64,000 nucleotides of DNA from Paramecium sonneborni (Eukaryota; Ciliophora; Oligohymenophorea; Peniculida; Parameciidae), in contig CAJJDN010000009.1 in the NCBI GenBank assembly GCA_905182985.1, positions 800,779 to 864,778 of the forward strand, given 5' to 3'. Both the position numbers and the translations under genes were made by a program. This document shows, in pieces, positions 1 to 12,635 of this stretch; position 1 is the stretch's first letter, and the number at the start of each line of letters is the position of its first letter. The notes beneath the pieces are model-generated. The model did no database searches and was not told where the DNA came from. It saw only the letters and a program-made list of their open reading frames with translations.

Positions 1-385
1 GTAAAAATAAGATATAAAAGTTAAACAATCAATCATAAGTTGATGTTTTTGATTCTCATTTTTTATTTTAATTTTTAAAATTTCAAGATATTTGAAATTG
101 GATCAGGAGGAGTAAAATCCAATAAAATCATTTAAATAATTCAAATCACAATTCTGACATATTGTACTTAGTATAATAATAAAAAATAGGAATCAATAGA
201 CAAAAAAATCAGAAATTCTAGAAAATTTCATTTAGGATAATAATTGTAATTGATGGAATTTTCCAAACAATTAAGAATCAAATAGTTAATTATTATTATA
301 AAAAAAAACATATACCCTTTTTAAATAATAAGAATAATTTTATATGTGTTTTATTAATTATTAATATAATTGGTATTAAATATTA
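1..385. other. Unassigned left edge
   Basis: No gene can be supported here. A short open frame on the minus strand (about 20-155) and another on the plus strand (about 105-330) exist, but neither has a recognisable motif. Either could be the edge of a gene lying outside the window. Confidence 0.4.
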
Positions 386-1702
386 ATGCAATCGAGTAAA
401 ACTTTTGAAGGACGAAATGCAATACGAACATATACAGGTAATAAAGTACTTAGGAAACTAAAAGAAAATCGAAATAATACAGCAAAATTTGTTATAAAAA
501 GTTCTCCACCTAAGGATCTACTTTTTTTGTCCTAAAATAAATTTAGAGTTGGCCCACCTCCATAACCATTACGTAAGAACTTAAATATCTTAAGTTAGGG
601 CATAATAGTTTTCTGCATTCGGACCAAGCAGATCAACTAAATCGATTTTAGCAAGGAATAATTTCCTAAATGGCTAACCATCAATCTCTAATGTCAAACC
701 TTTTTTAGATTTTAATTAATTTATGAAAGGATTATCTTCTAATAATGTAAAAACTCGTTCACCTGAACCTTAAAAAGTTGTAATAAATAAATCAAAATTT
801 TGCAGGTGTAAAGAAATTAAAGATATAATAAAGAAAGTAATTTATTTGTAATATTAAAGGATGAAAATGATAATATAAGCATTAATAATGATATGAGTCC
901 AAAATAATATTTGCTATTTAATTCTTCTCTAAGCAAACCATCCTCTCCTACAATGAAAGTGTACTTAAATTCAAAAAAAGATGTTTATAAGCAATGTATT
1001 CCTTATATTTTATCTAGTAAAAAATGATATTGATGTTAAAAAGGAAATTTACTCCTAAGCACTATAAAAAATGTTAAAATAAGGAGATGAAGAAGAACTT
1101 ATGGATTTTGATCATAGATATTTAAGAAGTGTTAGATAAAGGAAATTAAGAAATATTGTTTATTTTTTATTAGGAAGATCAAAAGAATAGTAAGTTTCAC
1201 TACAAGATTTGATAGATAATAAAATGACTCAATATAAACCATTTTAATAATAGGGATCCTATTCATTTCTATATTATGTAAAGAAAGGCTTACTTGAAAA
1301 AGTTGAGGCTTTACTTTAATAAAATAACCTTTATGCATTTGATTTTGATGAAAAATAGATGACTGGTCTTCACATAGCTACTTAAAAAAATAATTTAGAG
1401 ATGATTAAATTATTAATAACTTATAATTCAAATCCACTCTCAAAAGATTTATCAGGATTCACACCATTACATTATGCAATTAAACATCATAATATAGCAA
1501 GTATATAAGTATTTATTAATTATTTATAAATTAGCTTTTTTTATCCATGAAAGTTCCCACAGATGTTCAATATCCTGATTATTGCAAATTAACAGAAGAC
1601 AGATAAATTTTAAAAATAATTCGCTAGGCTAAAATCAACGATCTCATCAAAAGAATATCGAAAAATAAATAATTATAAACATACCTTAAATAAATAATTT
1701 GA
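386..1702 (+). CDS. Ankyrin-repeat protein
   Basis: A 407-residue product results if four mini-introns of 22, 23, 22 and 26 nt are removed (the first begins at about 572, the last lies near 1509-1534). The N-terminal half is basic, rich in Ser, Pro and Asn, and looks disordered. The C-terminal third holds at least two ankyrin repeats, visible as MTGLHIATQKNNLEMIKLL followed by SGFTPLHYAIKHHN. Ankyrin repeats bind other proteins, so a scaffold or adaptor role is likely but the partner cannot be read from the sequence. TAA and TAG are used in frame as Gln and the gene ends at TGA 1700-1702. It is followed after 78 bases by a kinase gene on the same strand. The start is the first ATG of the frame; an earlier exon cannot be excluded. 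Confidence 0.75.
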
Positions 1703-1780
1703 TATTTTTAAAATTGTATTGAATTATTTAATAAATTTAATAAGAAATAGATTTTTTTTTTTAAGAGTTAATTATTATAG

Positions 1781-3557
1781 ATGTCTCTACCAATTCAATC
1801 AGATAAATTAGATCAATTTTACTCATATTCTAGTTCAAATGTTAATTATGAAACATAAAAAAAGTATAGAATTATTTTCATTATTTTAGAAAATTCTCTT
1901 AGCTTGATTTTAAAAATCTACTAATCAAACTTTTAGGATAGGAAGAAGTTGAATAATTTAAATTAGAATAATAGTTAAGCTTGAATGATTAACATCATAA
2001 TTAAGATTAATAAGTTGTATCTATACCTATTTATTTTCATCCGACCCTATATGGTATTTCAATTGATATTATTTACAAATAAAATTAAATATGCATTAAG
2101 AGCTACCTAACCAAAATGGATTTATCACCTTTATATGCTTCTGACAAAGTATTTTATTAAATTAATAGAATATAATCAATCTCATAAGTTTTTATGCTCT
2201 TAAATAGAATGATAAATTACACAACGGTTCTTTAAGTATTGACCCATTTACAGGATTATTCCAATTTAAAACATTAGTTAATATCTCATTCTATGAACAA
2301 ATAAATTTTAGTGAAAACTTTTTAGAATGTTTAAGATTCAATATTTAAGAACATAAAGAAGTAATGAAAGATTAAATTCCTTATATACTTTATTAAATGA
2401 ACAAAATAAAATTTAAATAATTTTGTAAATTTGTTAAACAAGATTAATTGTAAAATAAACAGAAGTAATTTGATTATTTAAAAGAAATTTTTTAAAAGTA
2501 ATTTTAAATGTTAATTTAGGAAATTGTTTATTGAAATGAGTGATTAGGAGAAATTAGAATTCTTAGATCATCCTAAACCAAAAAGTTTACCATTACTTAC
2601 AGAAATTTTAGTCTAATCAAATATAGAAGATCTGAAAACATAATTTAAAGAATAGCCCTTTATTAAATCTGGAGGTTATTCTGAGATTAGAAAAATTGAA
2701 TTATGTAAACTTAAATTTTATATTAGCATATAATATAATTGACTATAAATAAACAATTTGTCGTTCTCTTGCAGTAAAAACAAATAAAATAGTCAATTAT
2801 GAGAAAAATAATTAAAATAAAGTTAAAAAGGAACTTGAGATTCTAAAGCAATTGAGTAAAACAACCAAAAAAGCCACAGGGGAAGGAAATATAGTTACAT
2901 GTTACTATGATTAAAAATTAGAAAATGATTGTTATTTCATGGAGTTTTACAATAATGGTTCATTGGAATAATATGCTAGTTCTAGGTCAATAGTTTTAAG
3001 TTTGAGAACAAAATTGTTTATTTTAGCTGGAATCATTAATGGAATAGATTTTCTTCATCTTAATGGAATAGCTCATTTGGATTTAAAATTGGGAAATATT
3101 TTAATTTAAAAATAATTGATTCCTAAAATATGTGATTTTGGAGAAGCTAAATCATTTGAAGAATTGAATCAAAATAAAATGAACTTTTCTCGTACTTTGC
3201 CTTATGCAGCTCCAGAATTATATAATGATTATAAGATATCTCCTGCTTTTGATATCTTTTCTTTTGGCATACTAATGTGTAATTTGATTTTTGAATAATA
3301 ACCTTTTGTAATAATTAAATCTATGATAGAATTATAACCCTGACGATTTATCTAATCTAGAATAGAGATTCAAATCAAACACATACGCTATTAAATAGAA
3401 TTTGTTTAGACAAATCAAATAAGGCCCAAAAAAAATAATGAAAATGATACTTCATTTAATTGTTCTTTGTCTTTAACCAGATCCAGAAATAAGACCAAAA
3501 CCAAAGTGGATATTATCTATATTATGGAAAATAATAAGTTTTATAGATAACTTTTGA
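1781..3557 (+). CDS. Divergent protein kinase with unknown N-terminal domain
   Basis: Five mini-introns (26, 20, 22, 22, 22 nt) give a 554-residue protein. Residues 1 to about 230 match no domain I recognise. The C-terminal part is a protein kinase. It has a glycine-loop-like SGGYSEI, a VAIK-type Lys in SLAVK, and HLDLKLGN in place of HRDLKPEN, which keeps the catalytic Asp and metal-binding Asn. DFG (in CDFGEAK) and an APE motif (YAAPEL) are intact, so it is probably active. The Arg of HRD is Leu, as in some non-RD kinases. The intron at 2526-2547 starts GTTTAT, not GTA; without it the gene would split into two with one base between stop and start, so one gene is preferred. It lacks the N-terminal module and the glycine-loop intron of the other kinases in this window, so it is a different family (MLK, STE or TKL-like). 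Confidence 0.75.
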
Positions 3558-3620
3558 TATTTGTAGTATGTTTAAAAGCTGCTATAAATACTTCAAAATA
3601 ATAAATTTTATTTCTTAAAT

Positions 3621-4338
3621 ATGAATTAGAGAATAATTGTTAGAAAAAGAAGTCCACGTCCAGTAATACGATATCTAAAATATTGTCCTAAAATGACTGT
3701 TGCCTCTATTATGAAAATATAATATGTATAGGGATATTCTTCTTCCCCAAAAATAACCTTAGCTAATAGTAATCTTTATTAATCCTTTACTTTTCAATCT
3801 AGTCCGTAATCGTAAATGAAAAGATGTAAAAATATATAATATTGAATTAGATTTGTCTGTAGAAACACATAGATCAACCCCGCCTTAAACAATAATAAAA
3901 TCTTAATCTCCAATAGAGAGAAAATTTAGTTATCTTTCCTTTTAAAGAACAACAATAGGATAAGAAAGCCCTGTTAAATAATAAGAAAGTATTTATTAGA
4001 TAGAATATGCTGATGACACAGTATATTATGGGCAAATAACTATTACAAAAAAGCATGGTATGGGTGCTATGTATGATAAAAATAAAAATCTAATATATAT
4101 GGGATAATGGAATGATGATAAATATCATGGACTTGGTATTTTAGTTAAGAATGGTTATACTTACAAAGGTGAATTTATAAATGGTGTTCTAGAAGGATAA
4201 GTAATAGAGGAAGGAAATGAAAGAAAGTTTTATGGATATTATAAAAATGGTTAGAAAAATGGACCTGGAACATTATATGAGAATTCAAAAACTATTAAAG
4301 GAATTTGGAAGAATGATATTTTAGATTAAGAATGTTGA
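3621..4338 (+). CDS. MORN-repeat protein
   Basis: The 230-residue product has one 25-nt intron near 3828-3852. The first 120 residues are basic and rich in Ser, Thr and Pro, with SP pairs. The second half carries MORN repeats of the type YxGxWxxDKxHGxG (for example YMGQWNDDKYHGLG), followed by YKGEF, FYGYYKNGQKNGPG and a last degenerate unit. MORN repeats form an elongated beta sheet that often binds membranes, lipids or cytoskeletal proteins, and in ciliates they are common in cortical and basal-body proteins. Function beyond that is inference. TGA 4336-4338 ends the gene. Confidence 0.75.
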
Positions 4339-4491
4339 TACACTAATTTGAATGTTTTCAATTTATACAAATTATTTTTGTTTAAATTCTATAGTTTGAC
4401 ATCAATTAACTTGCTTTTAAAATTAACATATTTTTAGGAATGTTTGATGCAATTTTATTTTATTTTTTTAATTATGTAAAATGTTAAATAA

Positions 4492-5666
4492 ATGAGAGAA
4501 AAATATGAGAATATCAAATAACACAATCCTAATAGAAATGTTAGTGCAAGATCATTTCATAGTCAAACACCTTCAAAAGAATAATACCAAGTTGCTTTTT
4601 CAAGCAGCTAAAAATCATAATAAAAACAAATTATATAGATTGGAAAAACTTTATTATGTAGTCCTTGTTATAATAAAAGATTATTAAATAAATAATAATT
4701 GAATAAAAAGTAAGAATTTGAATTAGAGAAAGTAAATTTACTATTATATCATAGAGGTTGTTGATGAAGTAAATGGAATAAAATTAATTACTTGAATAAT
4801 AAAAAATAAACTTTGAAGTTGGACAATTATCTTATAGAAAGCAATAGGAATAATAAAATCTAGTTATTTCAAAATATTTAAAGGATTAATAAAGAGAAAG
4901 AGATAGACAAATTAAGGAGTAAGAAATATAATAATAAAATTTAATTATAAAATAAAATTAAGAAATATTATTAAAAGAAAAATTTGAAAAAAAAAAAAAA
5001 TAGAATAGTTTACATTAAGAACTTGCAAGCTAAGTTGAATAACAAAAAAGATTTAAAAAGTTAGATTAAATGTCCTAATCTATGGAATTTGATGATCCTT
5101 ATTGGAGATATCAAGCATAAGAAGAGAAAGAAATACAAAGAAGAAAAAATTATCAAATGTTTTATAACAATAATAATTGGCAAAATCATGAAAAAGAATA
5201 AATAAAGAAAAAATAACAAGAAAGAGATGTTAAAAATAAAGAAATTGATTAAAGAATTAAGACTTTATAGGATTATCATAATTAATTAGAATAAGAAAAA
5301 TAAGAGAAATAATAAATATAACATTAACTCATACTAGACTTAAATGCTTAAGTAAAACTTAAAAAAACAAAATAAGAAGCTATCAAATTAATTGAATAAT
5401 AAAAATAACGTTAAAGAGATCAAGAAGTTATTTAATTAGAAAAACAAAGATAAAACTAAGAAATTTGTAATAAAAAGAAAGTAAATTAAGAAATAATAGA
5501 TGGCCTTAATTAATAAATTGAAATGTAAAAATAATAAAATACAAAATAATAACCAGAATAAATTTAAAGTGATTTTTACATTTTAAAACCAGTTGTAGAA
5601 AAGTAAACTATATCTTGTGCTGATTGCAAGAAATAGTAGGTTCCACACTAATTAAGTTATGCTTGA
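4492..5666 (+). CDS. Gln-rich coiled-coil protein with terminal CxxC motifs
   Basis: The 383-residue product has one 23-nt intron (about 4732-4754). The central 270 residues are almost entirely Glu, Gln, Lys and Arg with heptad-like spacing, and are expected to form long coiled coils. Near the N-terminus there is a CSPC motif and near the C-terminus CADC, followed by a Lys/Gln run and VPH. Paired CxxC motifs at the two ends could bind one zinc ion if the protein folds back or dimerises, but this is inference. The many TAA and TAG codons show how deeply the ciliate code is used; under the standard code no frame survives. No homologue is recognised. Confidence 0.65.
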
Positions 5667-6050
5667 ACATAATGGTATAATATTTCAAAATCATTATAAA
5701 ACTAAAAATATTACGGTTTATTTTATAAATTTAAAAATATATTTTATGGAGTATTTTTATAAATACTGTATTTTCTTCAATCTCACAATCCAATTATTTT
5801 AAACTCAAATTTAGATTTTAAATTAATTTCTTATAATGTGAATGGTATAAAGAGAAGTGAAAAGATTTAGAAAGATTAATAACGGCAAAGAAAATATCAT
5901 TTTTAGAAAAGGATTGTAGATCCATACTGCAAAGTATATATAATAATTCAAATTATCTAAGATACTTAAAAATCAAATAAAGGAATAAATCAAAATATCT
6001 AACTATATATAAAATCAAAAAGCATAACTATATTTCATTAATTATAAAAA
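5667..6050. other. Spacer between coiled-coil and K+ channel genes
   Basis: AT-rich. It holds a 70-codon open frame (5842-6054) that ends inside the start codon of the next gene; its composition is not convincing and it is treated as chance. Confidence 0.5.
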
Positions 6051-8874
6051 ATGAATTAGACTAATATTACGGATAATTCTCATTTATCACATTGTTAGTT
6101 AATGATTTAAGAAGAGTCTTAAATTGGTCTAAATAATTCAAATATCGATCACTCTATTCCTGATTAAACTCTTGGATTTCCAGCTTTTCAGTTAGAAGAA
6201 CAAAAAAAGCAAGATCAGATTTCAGATTAAAAAAATAAAATGTTTATTTGTGAAGTAAAGAAAAAATAATTTTCTTAATTAATGGTTCAATTTAATATAC
6301 AGCATTTCAAAAGAAAAATGTTATCTTATATACACCCAATGAAAGAATTATCAAAAAATTAGTTTAATATGATTTCTGATAAATCCTCATCCTATAAAAC
6401 TTACCCTAAAAAATAATTATAAAAAACATCAGTTATTAAATAGAATAGAGCAGTTTTAGGGTTTCGAAATATAATTAAAGAGTGTAATAATACATTGATA
6501 GTATAAACAAAAAAAAAATTAATATAATTAATAAATATGATACCAATAATAAATCCTTATTCGACATAGAAACTGATATGGGATGGACTAATTACAATAA
6601 TGAGAATATATTTATTAATTTGGATTCCAATTTTAATAGCATTTAAAAATGGTACTTTAGAAGATTTGAATGCATATACACTAAATGTTTGCAGTAGTGC
6701 TTTTTTAATTGATTTGTTATTGTAAACATTCACAATTAAATTTGATAAAGGTTTTCCTGTAAAAGATCGTTTTTAATTATTATAGCACTAAATGAATTGG
6801 TGGGCTGCTATTGAATTATTTAGTTTTATTATATCTTTATTTTTCAGCATATAATTTCATTAAGACAATTACTCAATGTCAGTAGTAGAAAATAGAGGGT
6901 GGACAAAAATATTATTGTTATTATTAATAGTTTAAACAAAGAATATTTTATAATTTATAGAAAACTTATAATACGTAATGAAACCAAGTAAAACAGTAAA
7001 TTCTTTAATCGATTTGATTAAGTTTATAAGTTTAGTTTTATTAATCTAACATATATTTTCATGTATATGGTATTATTCTTAACATTTTTAAATAGGGTAA
7101 TTGTAGGAACTTATGAACATATAAAAACTAATGTTTCATGGTTAGATTCAGCAAAATTAGATATAGATCAACATTGGCTTGATATATATTTAGAAGCCTT
7201 ATATTTTATAAGTGTTACTACTTTTACTGTTGGATATGGAGACATTACACCATAAAGTAAAGTATATTAATAACTATAGATGATTTTGAAAAATGTTTTA
7301 CAATTGCATACATGTTCTTTTGTACATTGTAACTGTCATATTCTGTTAATACTATAGGATCAATTTTACTGTAATTAAAAGAAAATAATGAAGAAATAAA
7401 ATAAAAAATAACATCTGTTACTGAATACATGAGTAATAGATAAATGAGTAAAGGATTATAATTTAAGTAATCAATTTAATTTTAAATATTATTAGAGTTA
7501 GAGAATATTTAAGTTATTATTGGTAGCAAGAAAACATTTAAAAAAAAGCTGAAACTGTTGAGATTATAAAATTATTGCCTGAGGAACTTCAAAAAAGTAT
7601 TCAAAGGGAAGGAACTTCTAATTTATTAAATAAGTGCCAATATTTTAAAGAAAAATTCACTCCTGGATTTTTAAATTAACTAATTGATATTGCATATGTA
7701 TAAAGCTATTAACCAGGAATAATAATTAATGACTTACAAAACATATATATTATTGAATATGGATATGTAGAAATATTATAAAATCAAGTAAAATTATGAT
7801 TTAAATTTTTAGACAATTGTTGGTCAATTAGGCTAATTTTAATAATTTGGATTAAAGAAAGTTTCTTTTGATTTTTTAAGTGAAACTAAATATAGAACAA
7901 AAGCATTCACAAATCTTCTTATAATTCCATATACATCTTTAGTACAATTAGTTGCATAAAATCAAAATTAATTGGAAATAGTTTCTTAGAATAATTTCAA
8001 TATTTTAAATGATTGTATAATATGTAAAGGTTCTCATGCTACAGAATTATGTTCTTAAGTGCATTTTATTCCAGATAATGAAAAAGTTATTAAGAAATAT
8101 TTATACAATTCTATATAAAATAGAGGAAGAATAAAGAGAAAACCTAAAGATTAATCTTAAGGATGGAGAAATGAATTAAAGTTTATATAAGACACAGCTG
8201 AATAACTTTAATAAGATTGTAATAATGAAATTGAACTTCTATTTCCTCATAACGAAAAATAATAGTAAATAAATGTTTGTACTCCTCGTTCATTACTTGA
8301 AATAAATGATGAAAAGCCAAAATCCATTTAAATTAATATGCCTGTAGTATAAAAAGGAAATTATGAATAGAAATTTGAGTTTAGAGAAGCTAGTAAAAGT
8401 GAAACAAAATTAGAATTGAAAAATGATATGTTAATTTTAGATCCATTTTTACAGTTTGAAGCTATTTCTTAAAAATAAAAATAGATTCTATTATTTAATG
8501 AAAAAATTTAGGATGATATATATCTACTTTATAAAAAATTAGAATCTATTTTTCGTTAAAATGAATGTGAAATTGATAGATATAAAAGCTATAAACTCTA
8601 TTATAAGAATTGGAATATTGAAAGAATAATAGTAGAATATAATTTTGCCTCGAATCATATACAACAAAAAAGAACTGAAAAAATGAGTCTTGAGTAGATA
8701 TCAAAATACCTCTTGTTCCCTAAATTGTATTTCTAAAAATTTCGGACTGAGAAACCCTCTGAAAATCTTTAATAATCTCAAGTACAAGTTAGTAAAAGTA
8801 AAAATAATTTATAATTTTTAGATATAAGAACTTCAAAAAAAAAGAAACGGATTGCCATTCATCCAGATTTTTGA
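6051..8874 (+). CDS. Potassium channel with cyclic-nucleotide-binding-type C-terminus
   Basis: A 906-residue membrane protein with four mini-introns of 26, 23, 29 and 25 nt. About 150 polar residues precede several hydrophobic segments (S1 to S5 of a voltage-gated channel). A pore loop reads TTFTVGYGDITP: the GYGD filter is that of a K+ channel. After S6 comes a C-linker with YWQQEN and LLPEEL, typical of the EAG/HCN/CNG group, then a cyclic-nucleotide-binding-homology region. The cAMP-contact residues are not clearly kept, so ligand control is uncertain. The last 350 residues are charged and include a zinc-knuckle-like CxxC...H...C patch. Paramecium and other ciliates have large families of such channels in the ciliary and cell membrane that shape swimming behaviour. 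A broken relative lies at 31574-32050. Confidence 0.85.
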
Positions 8875-9691
8875 ATATTTAAATATTTAATTATTTTTAA
8901 TTTTATAATTGATTAAAATTAAAACATTAGTCACTCCATACATATGTTTAAAGATATAATGAGTTAATCTAATATTAAAATTTATATTTTATTATTGAAT
9001 GAAATGAAATCACCACAATTTAATACAAAAAATAAAAGACTAGATTTAAATTTAAATTAATTAAACTAGTTCAATCTAATCAAAATAGAAATTATTATTT
9101 TTCTACAAAATATAATACCAAATCAAAATTTTTCAGGGTTACATTTTGAGATATTTAATGATTCAGTATCATCATTTAATCATCTGAAGAAATCAAAAAA
9201 TATCATAAAAAATATTATCATACATGGTTTTTACAAAAATTAATGTTAAAATAAAATTTAGAAAGAAATATAGAATAAATAGTACTGCCTATATTTTATG
9301 AATAAAAATAGAAAATATCAGGATTTTATATCCAGTGCAATACTGAAAGATTTAATTTGAGTACTGATAAAAAATGCATATATTTATGTATAGAGAGCAA
9401 AGGAGAAATATGAGTAGATTAAATAGAAATATAGAAATAATTATATATATGAATAGTAATTATAAAAGGATATGGAATTACTTATCTAAATAAGATTTAA
9501 AGATTTGGAATAAAATATAGAATGAAAATTGCAAGTGAGAATGGATAAATATATATGTTGTATTCAATGTGAGTGACTATTTTTAAAAAAAAAGAAAGAG
9601 AGTAAAGATTGAATTCATAATAGATAATAGAAAAAAAAAAATGAGAAGAAAATGGATGAATTGTACTATAATTAATATTTAATATAAATTA
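8875..9691. other. Intergenic, no supported gene
   Basis: A 138-codon intronless frame (8944-9360, plus) is open but AT-driven in composition, with no motif. Downstream of it are purine-rich low-complexity runs. Nothing else is seen. Confidence 0.45.
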
Positions 9692-10803
9692 ATGAATGAC
9701 AATAGATAGAAAGATCTTGAGAGTCCAATTTTCTCAGTTGTTTGTTTTCCTGATTCTGTTTTAGTGAGTTTAGGAGGAGGAGGAAAAAAATATGGATTAG
9801 TTAATAGTCTAGTATTGTTTAAATAATAATCATTAAGCAATTATTTCCAAAACCAATATATGGAATTTTGAAGGATCCTATAGATACTTTATAATTAGGA
9901 GAAGAGATATTCTAAAGATTAAGATTAAACACTAAAACTGGATTGATAGTAGGAAATAGTGATGATAAATGTGTGATATTAAAAGTTGAAGATAAGAAGA
10001 TTTCATTAATAACTAAATTTTAGACTGACAGAGCAGCTAAGGAACCTTGTTAAAATGATGGGCTATTTAATTATTAAGGAGATTCTTTAGCAACAGGAGG
10101 AGAAGATGGAATTTTGAAGGTTTGGAATAAGGATTATTAATTGAAATACACAGTAGATATGAAAGGCAAAATTTAATCATTAGATTATCATATTTCTAAT
10201 GGAATGGTATATCTAATTTTGACAATAGCTAATTGTGGCCACTGATAATGAAGAATGTAAAATATTAAAAGAAAACCACGTGTTGCATAAATTAGATATT
10301 TCATCAAATAATATTCATAAATTACAATTTCACTCTGCTATCTTCTCATTAGATGGAACTACTATATTTACATTTAAGAATCCAATGAGAGGAGCATCTT
10401 ATATGACAAGTTGGAGAATAGAAAATGATAATATAAAGCCATTAAAGACAATAAAGGTTCATGGACATCCAGTAGTTAGTAATTGTTAATCAAAAGATGG
10501 CATGTTTATTGGAATTGGATGTTCAGATGGAACCGTAAAAATAATAAATTCTAGGTATCATATATAAATTTAAGATTTAGAAAATTAGATGTTGAATGTA
10601 GTAAATTAGCTCATGAACTTCCTTGTACAGCCTTATGTTTTACTCCTGATTCTAGATTCATTATTTCAGGATCAGTTGATGCTAAATATCATTTTCTATA
10701 AAATACTAGACCATAAGGAATGTTTTCTTTACTATCTAAATTTTGGCTGTTTGGGATGTTGTTAGCATACTTATTTATTGTAATCAGAGATTTATTTGAA
10801 TGA
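9692..10803 (+). CDS. SEC12: SEC12/PREB-like WD40 membrane protein
   Basis: The 345-residue product is joined through introns of 26, 22 and 26 nt. Near the N-terminus lies LGGGGKKYGLVN, the glycine-rich signature loop of SEC12/PREB proteins (usually GGGGxxKTGxxN), which in yeast binds K+ and helps activate the small GTPase SAR1. WD-like blades follow, for example SLATGGEDGILKVWNKD and FIGIGCSDGTVKI. The last 25 residues form one hydrophobic segment (WLFGMLLAYLFIVI), the tail anchor that places the catalytic propeller on the cytosolic face of the ER. Known role of the family: exchange factor for SAR1, which starts COPII coat assembly. Length fits the cytosolic plus membrane part of Sec12. The start at 9692 places PIFSVVCFPD in the first blade, as expected. 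Confidence 0.8.
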
Positions 10804-10859
10804 GAGTTATTAAAAGTTATTTAATTGTTGTTTATTATTACATAAAAACTATATATTTA

Positions 10860-11573
10860 ATGCATAACAGAAACAAAACAAGTAAAGGATAATCTTAACC
10901 TTTAATATAATTGAGTATTGATTTAGGAAATCATAAATGTGATCGAATTGCTCTTTATAGAGACACAGATCCATATCTAGAGGCTAAATAATTTGTTTAA
11001 AGAAATCATCTTCCATAATAGATGGTTTAAGTTCTATCTAATAGTATTATTAAACAAATGAAAGCCTACGATGAAATTATGATGATAACGTATGTAATTT
11101 AATCAATAATTAAAGGACACTCAAACAGAAACTAACTATTTGCGAAATTTAAAATCTAATCATGATGAATTATAAGCTAAACAAAGAACTCCAAGTCCTA
11201 AAAGATTTTAACCTAGTCCTAAGTAAATGCATAAATAAAATCTGTCTAAAAGTCCATCTAATATCTCTTTGCATGATGAATTACCTACTGATAAAGTTGT
11301 TGTGAAGAAACTATTCTAAATTTTAGATTCTGATTAGGATGGATTAATATCTGCCAATAAAGTTAATTATAATAAAATACCAATCTAGTTAAGAAACAGA
11401 GTACATTTTTTTAAATCATTTAGATCACTGTTCATCTGGAATAATCATTAATTCCATATGAATTTGAAGAATTATATGAAAAATTAAAAAGGGATTCATA
11501 AGAAGAATATTTCATTACTTTGAAATTGATAAGCTAAATTTTAGATATTCCAAAAGTTAAAGTACTAATATGA
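10860..11573 (+). CDS. EF-hand protein (complete copy)
   Basis: The 222-residue product has two introns (22 nt near 11094-11115; 23 nt near 11401-11423). The middle is basic with repeated TPSPKR and PSPK-type motifs, possible phosphorylation sites. It is followed by one EF-hand loop, DSDQDGLISANKV, which has Asp at positions 1, 3 and 5 and Gly at 6 but lacks the usual Glu at 12, so calcium affinity may be low. The C-terminus has LIPYEFEELYEKL, which could be the entering helix of a second, degenerate hand. From 10914 onward this gene lies in a 1061-base segment repeated after a one-base gap at 11975; this is the only copy with a start codon. Confidence 0.7.
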
Positions 11574-11974
11574 GTAATTTACAATCATATAAAGAATGAA
11601 TCATTTAAATTTCAAATTTCATTTTTAAGTTTCTCATCCTATATAACTACTATTCAAACATTTAAAATTGATTTTTTTACATCTTTATAGCTTCAATACA
11701 AATGTTTTATAATTCTATAAGTATCATTTTATAAATGATGATGATGACTAGTTTATTTATTTTCATTATTTTCCAGTAAATCTCTTTAACCAACAATAAT
11801 TTTAGATGAAATTTGAGGCATATGAATAAGCTATACTTTGATAAACATAAATTACTCTTTAAGAAAATAAAATTTATAAATAAAAATACCAAACTTTTCT
11901 TGCATTATCTCAATATTAGCTTGAGAAATAAAAAAATTTAAAACTACCTTATATTATTATACTTCATCTAATCA
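10914..11974. repeat. Direct duplication across gap 1, left copy
   Basis: These 1061 bases recur, by eye without change, at 11976-13036. The two copies are separated by exactly one N. Both breakpoints fall at the N. This is the signature of contig ends that overlap but were not merged. It covers most of the EF-hand gene plus 401 bases of 3' flank in which no other gene is seen. Confidence 0.9.
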
Positions 11975-11975
11975 N
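11975..11975. other. Assembly gap of one N
   Basis: A single N joins two identical 1061-base segments. It most likely marks an unmerged contig overlap and not missing sequence. Confidence 0.95.
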
Positions 11976-12635
11976 AGTATTGATTTAGGAAATCATAAAT
12001 GTGATCGAATTGCTCTTTATAGAGACACAGATCCATATCTAGAGGCTAAATAATTTGTTTAAAGAAATCATCTTCCATAATAGATGGTTTAAGTTCTATC
12101 TAATAGTATTATTAAACAAATGAAAGCCTACGATGAAATTATGATGATAACGTATGTAATTTAATCAATAATTAAAGGACACTCAAACAGAAACTAACTA
12201 TTTGCGAAATTTAAAATCTAATCATGATGAATTATAAGCTAAACAAAGAACTCCAAGTCCTAAAAGATTTTAACCTAGTCCTAAGTAAATGCATAAATAA
12301 AATCTGTCTAAAAGTCCATCTAATATCTCTTTGCATGATGAATTACCTACTGATAAAGTTGTTGTGAAGAAACTATTCTAAATTTTAGATTCTGATTAGG
12401 ATGGATTAATATCTGCCAATAAAGTTAATTATAATAAAATACCAATCTAGTTAAGAAACAGAGTACATTTTTTTAAATCATTTAGATCACTGTTCATCTG
12501 GAATAATCATTAATTCCATATGAATTTGAAGAATTATATGAAAAATTAAAAAGGGATTCATAAGAAGAATATTTCATTACTTTGAAATTGATAAGCTAAA
12601 TTTTAGATATTCCAAAAGTTAAAGTACTAATATGA
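11976..12635 (+). pseudogene. Truncated duplicate of the EF-hand gene (probable artefact)
   Basis: This copy lacks the first 18 codons and the start ATG of the EF-hand gene at 10860-11573. The rest, including both introns and the stop, is the same. Because it begins at the N of gap 1, it is most likely an assembly duplicate and should not be counted as a second locus. Confidence 0.8.

Noticed and set aside
5842..6054. Seventy-codon frame upstream of the K+ channel
   Set aside because: No motif, AT-driven composition, and it overlaps the channel start; length is expected by chance when only TGA stops.
8944..9360. Intronless frame of 138 codons
   Set aside because: Rich in Ile, Asn and Lys as random AT-rich DNA would be; no hydrophobic pattern or conserved-looking block. 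Left as unresolved spacer.
11707..11892. Minus-strand ORF repeated at 12769-12954
   Set aside because: The repeat is explained by the gap 1 duplication; the frame itself has no protein-like features and lies in the 3' flank of the EF-hand gene.
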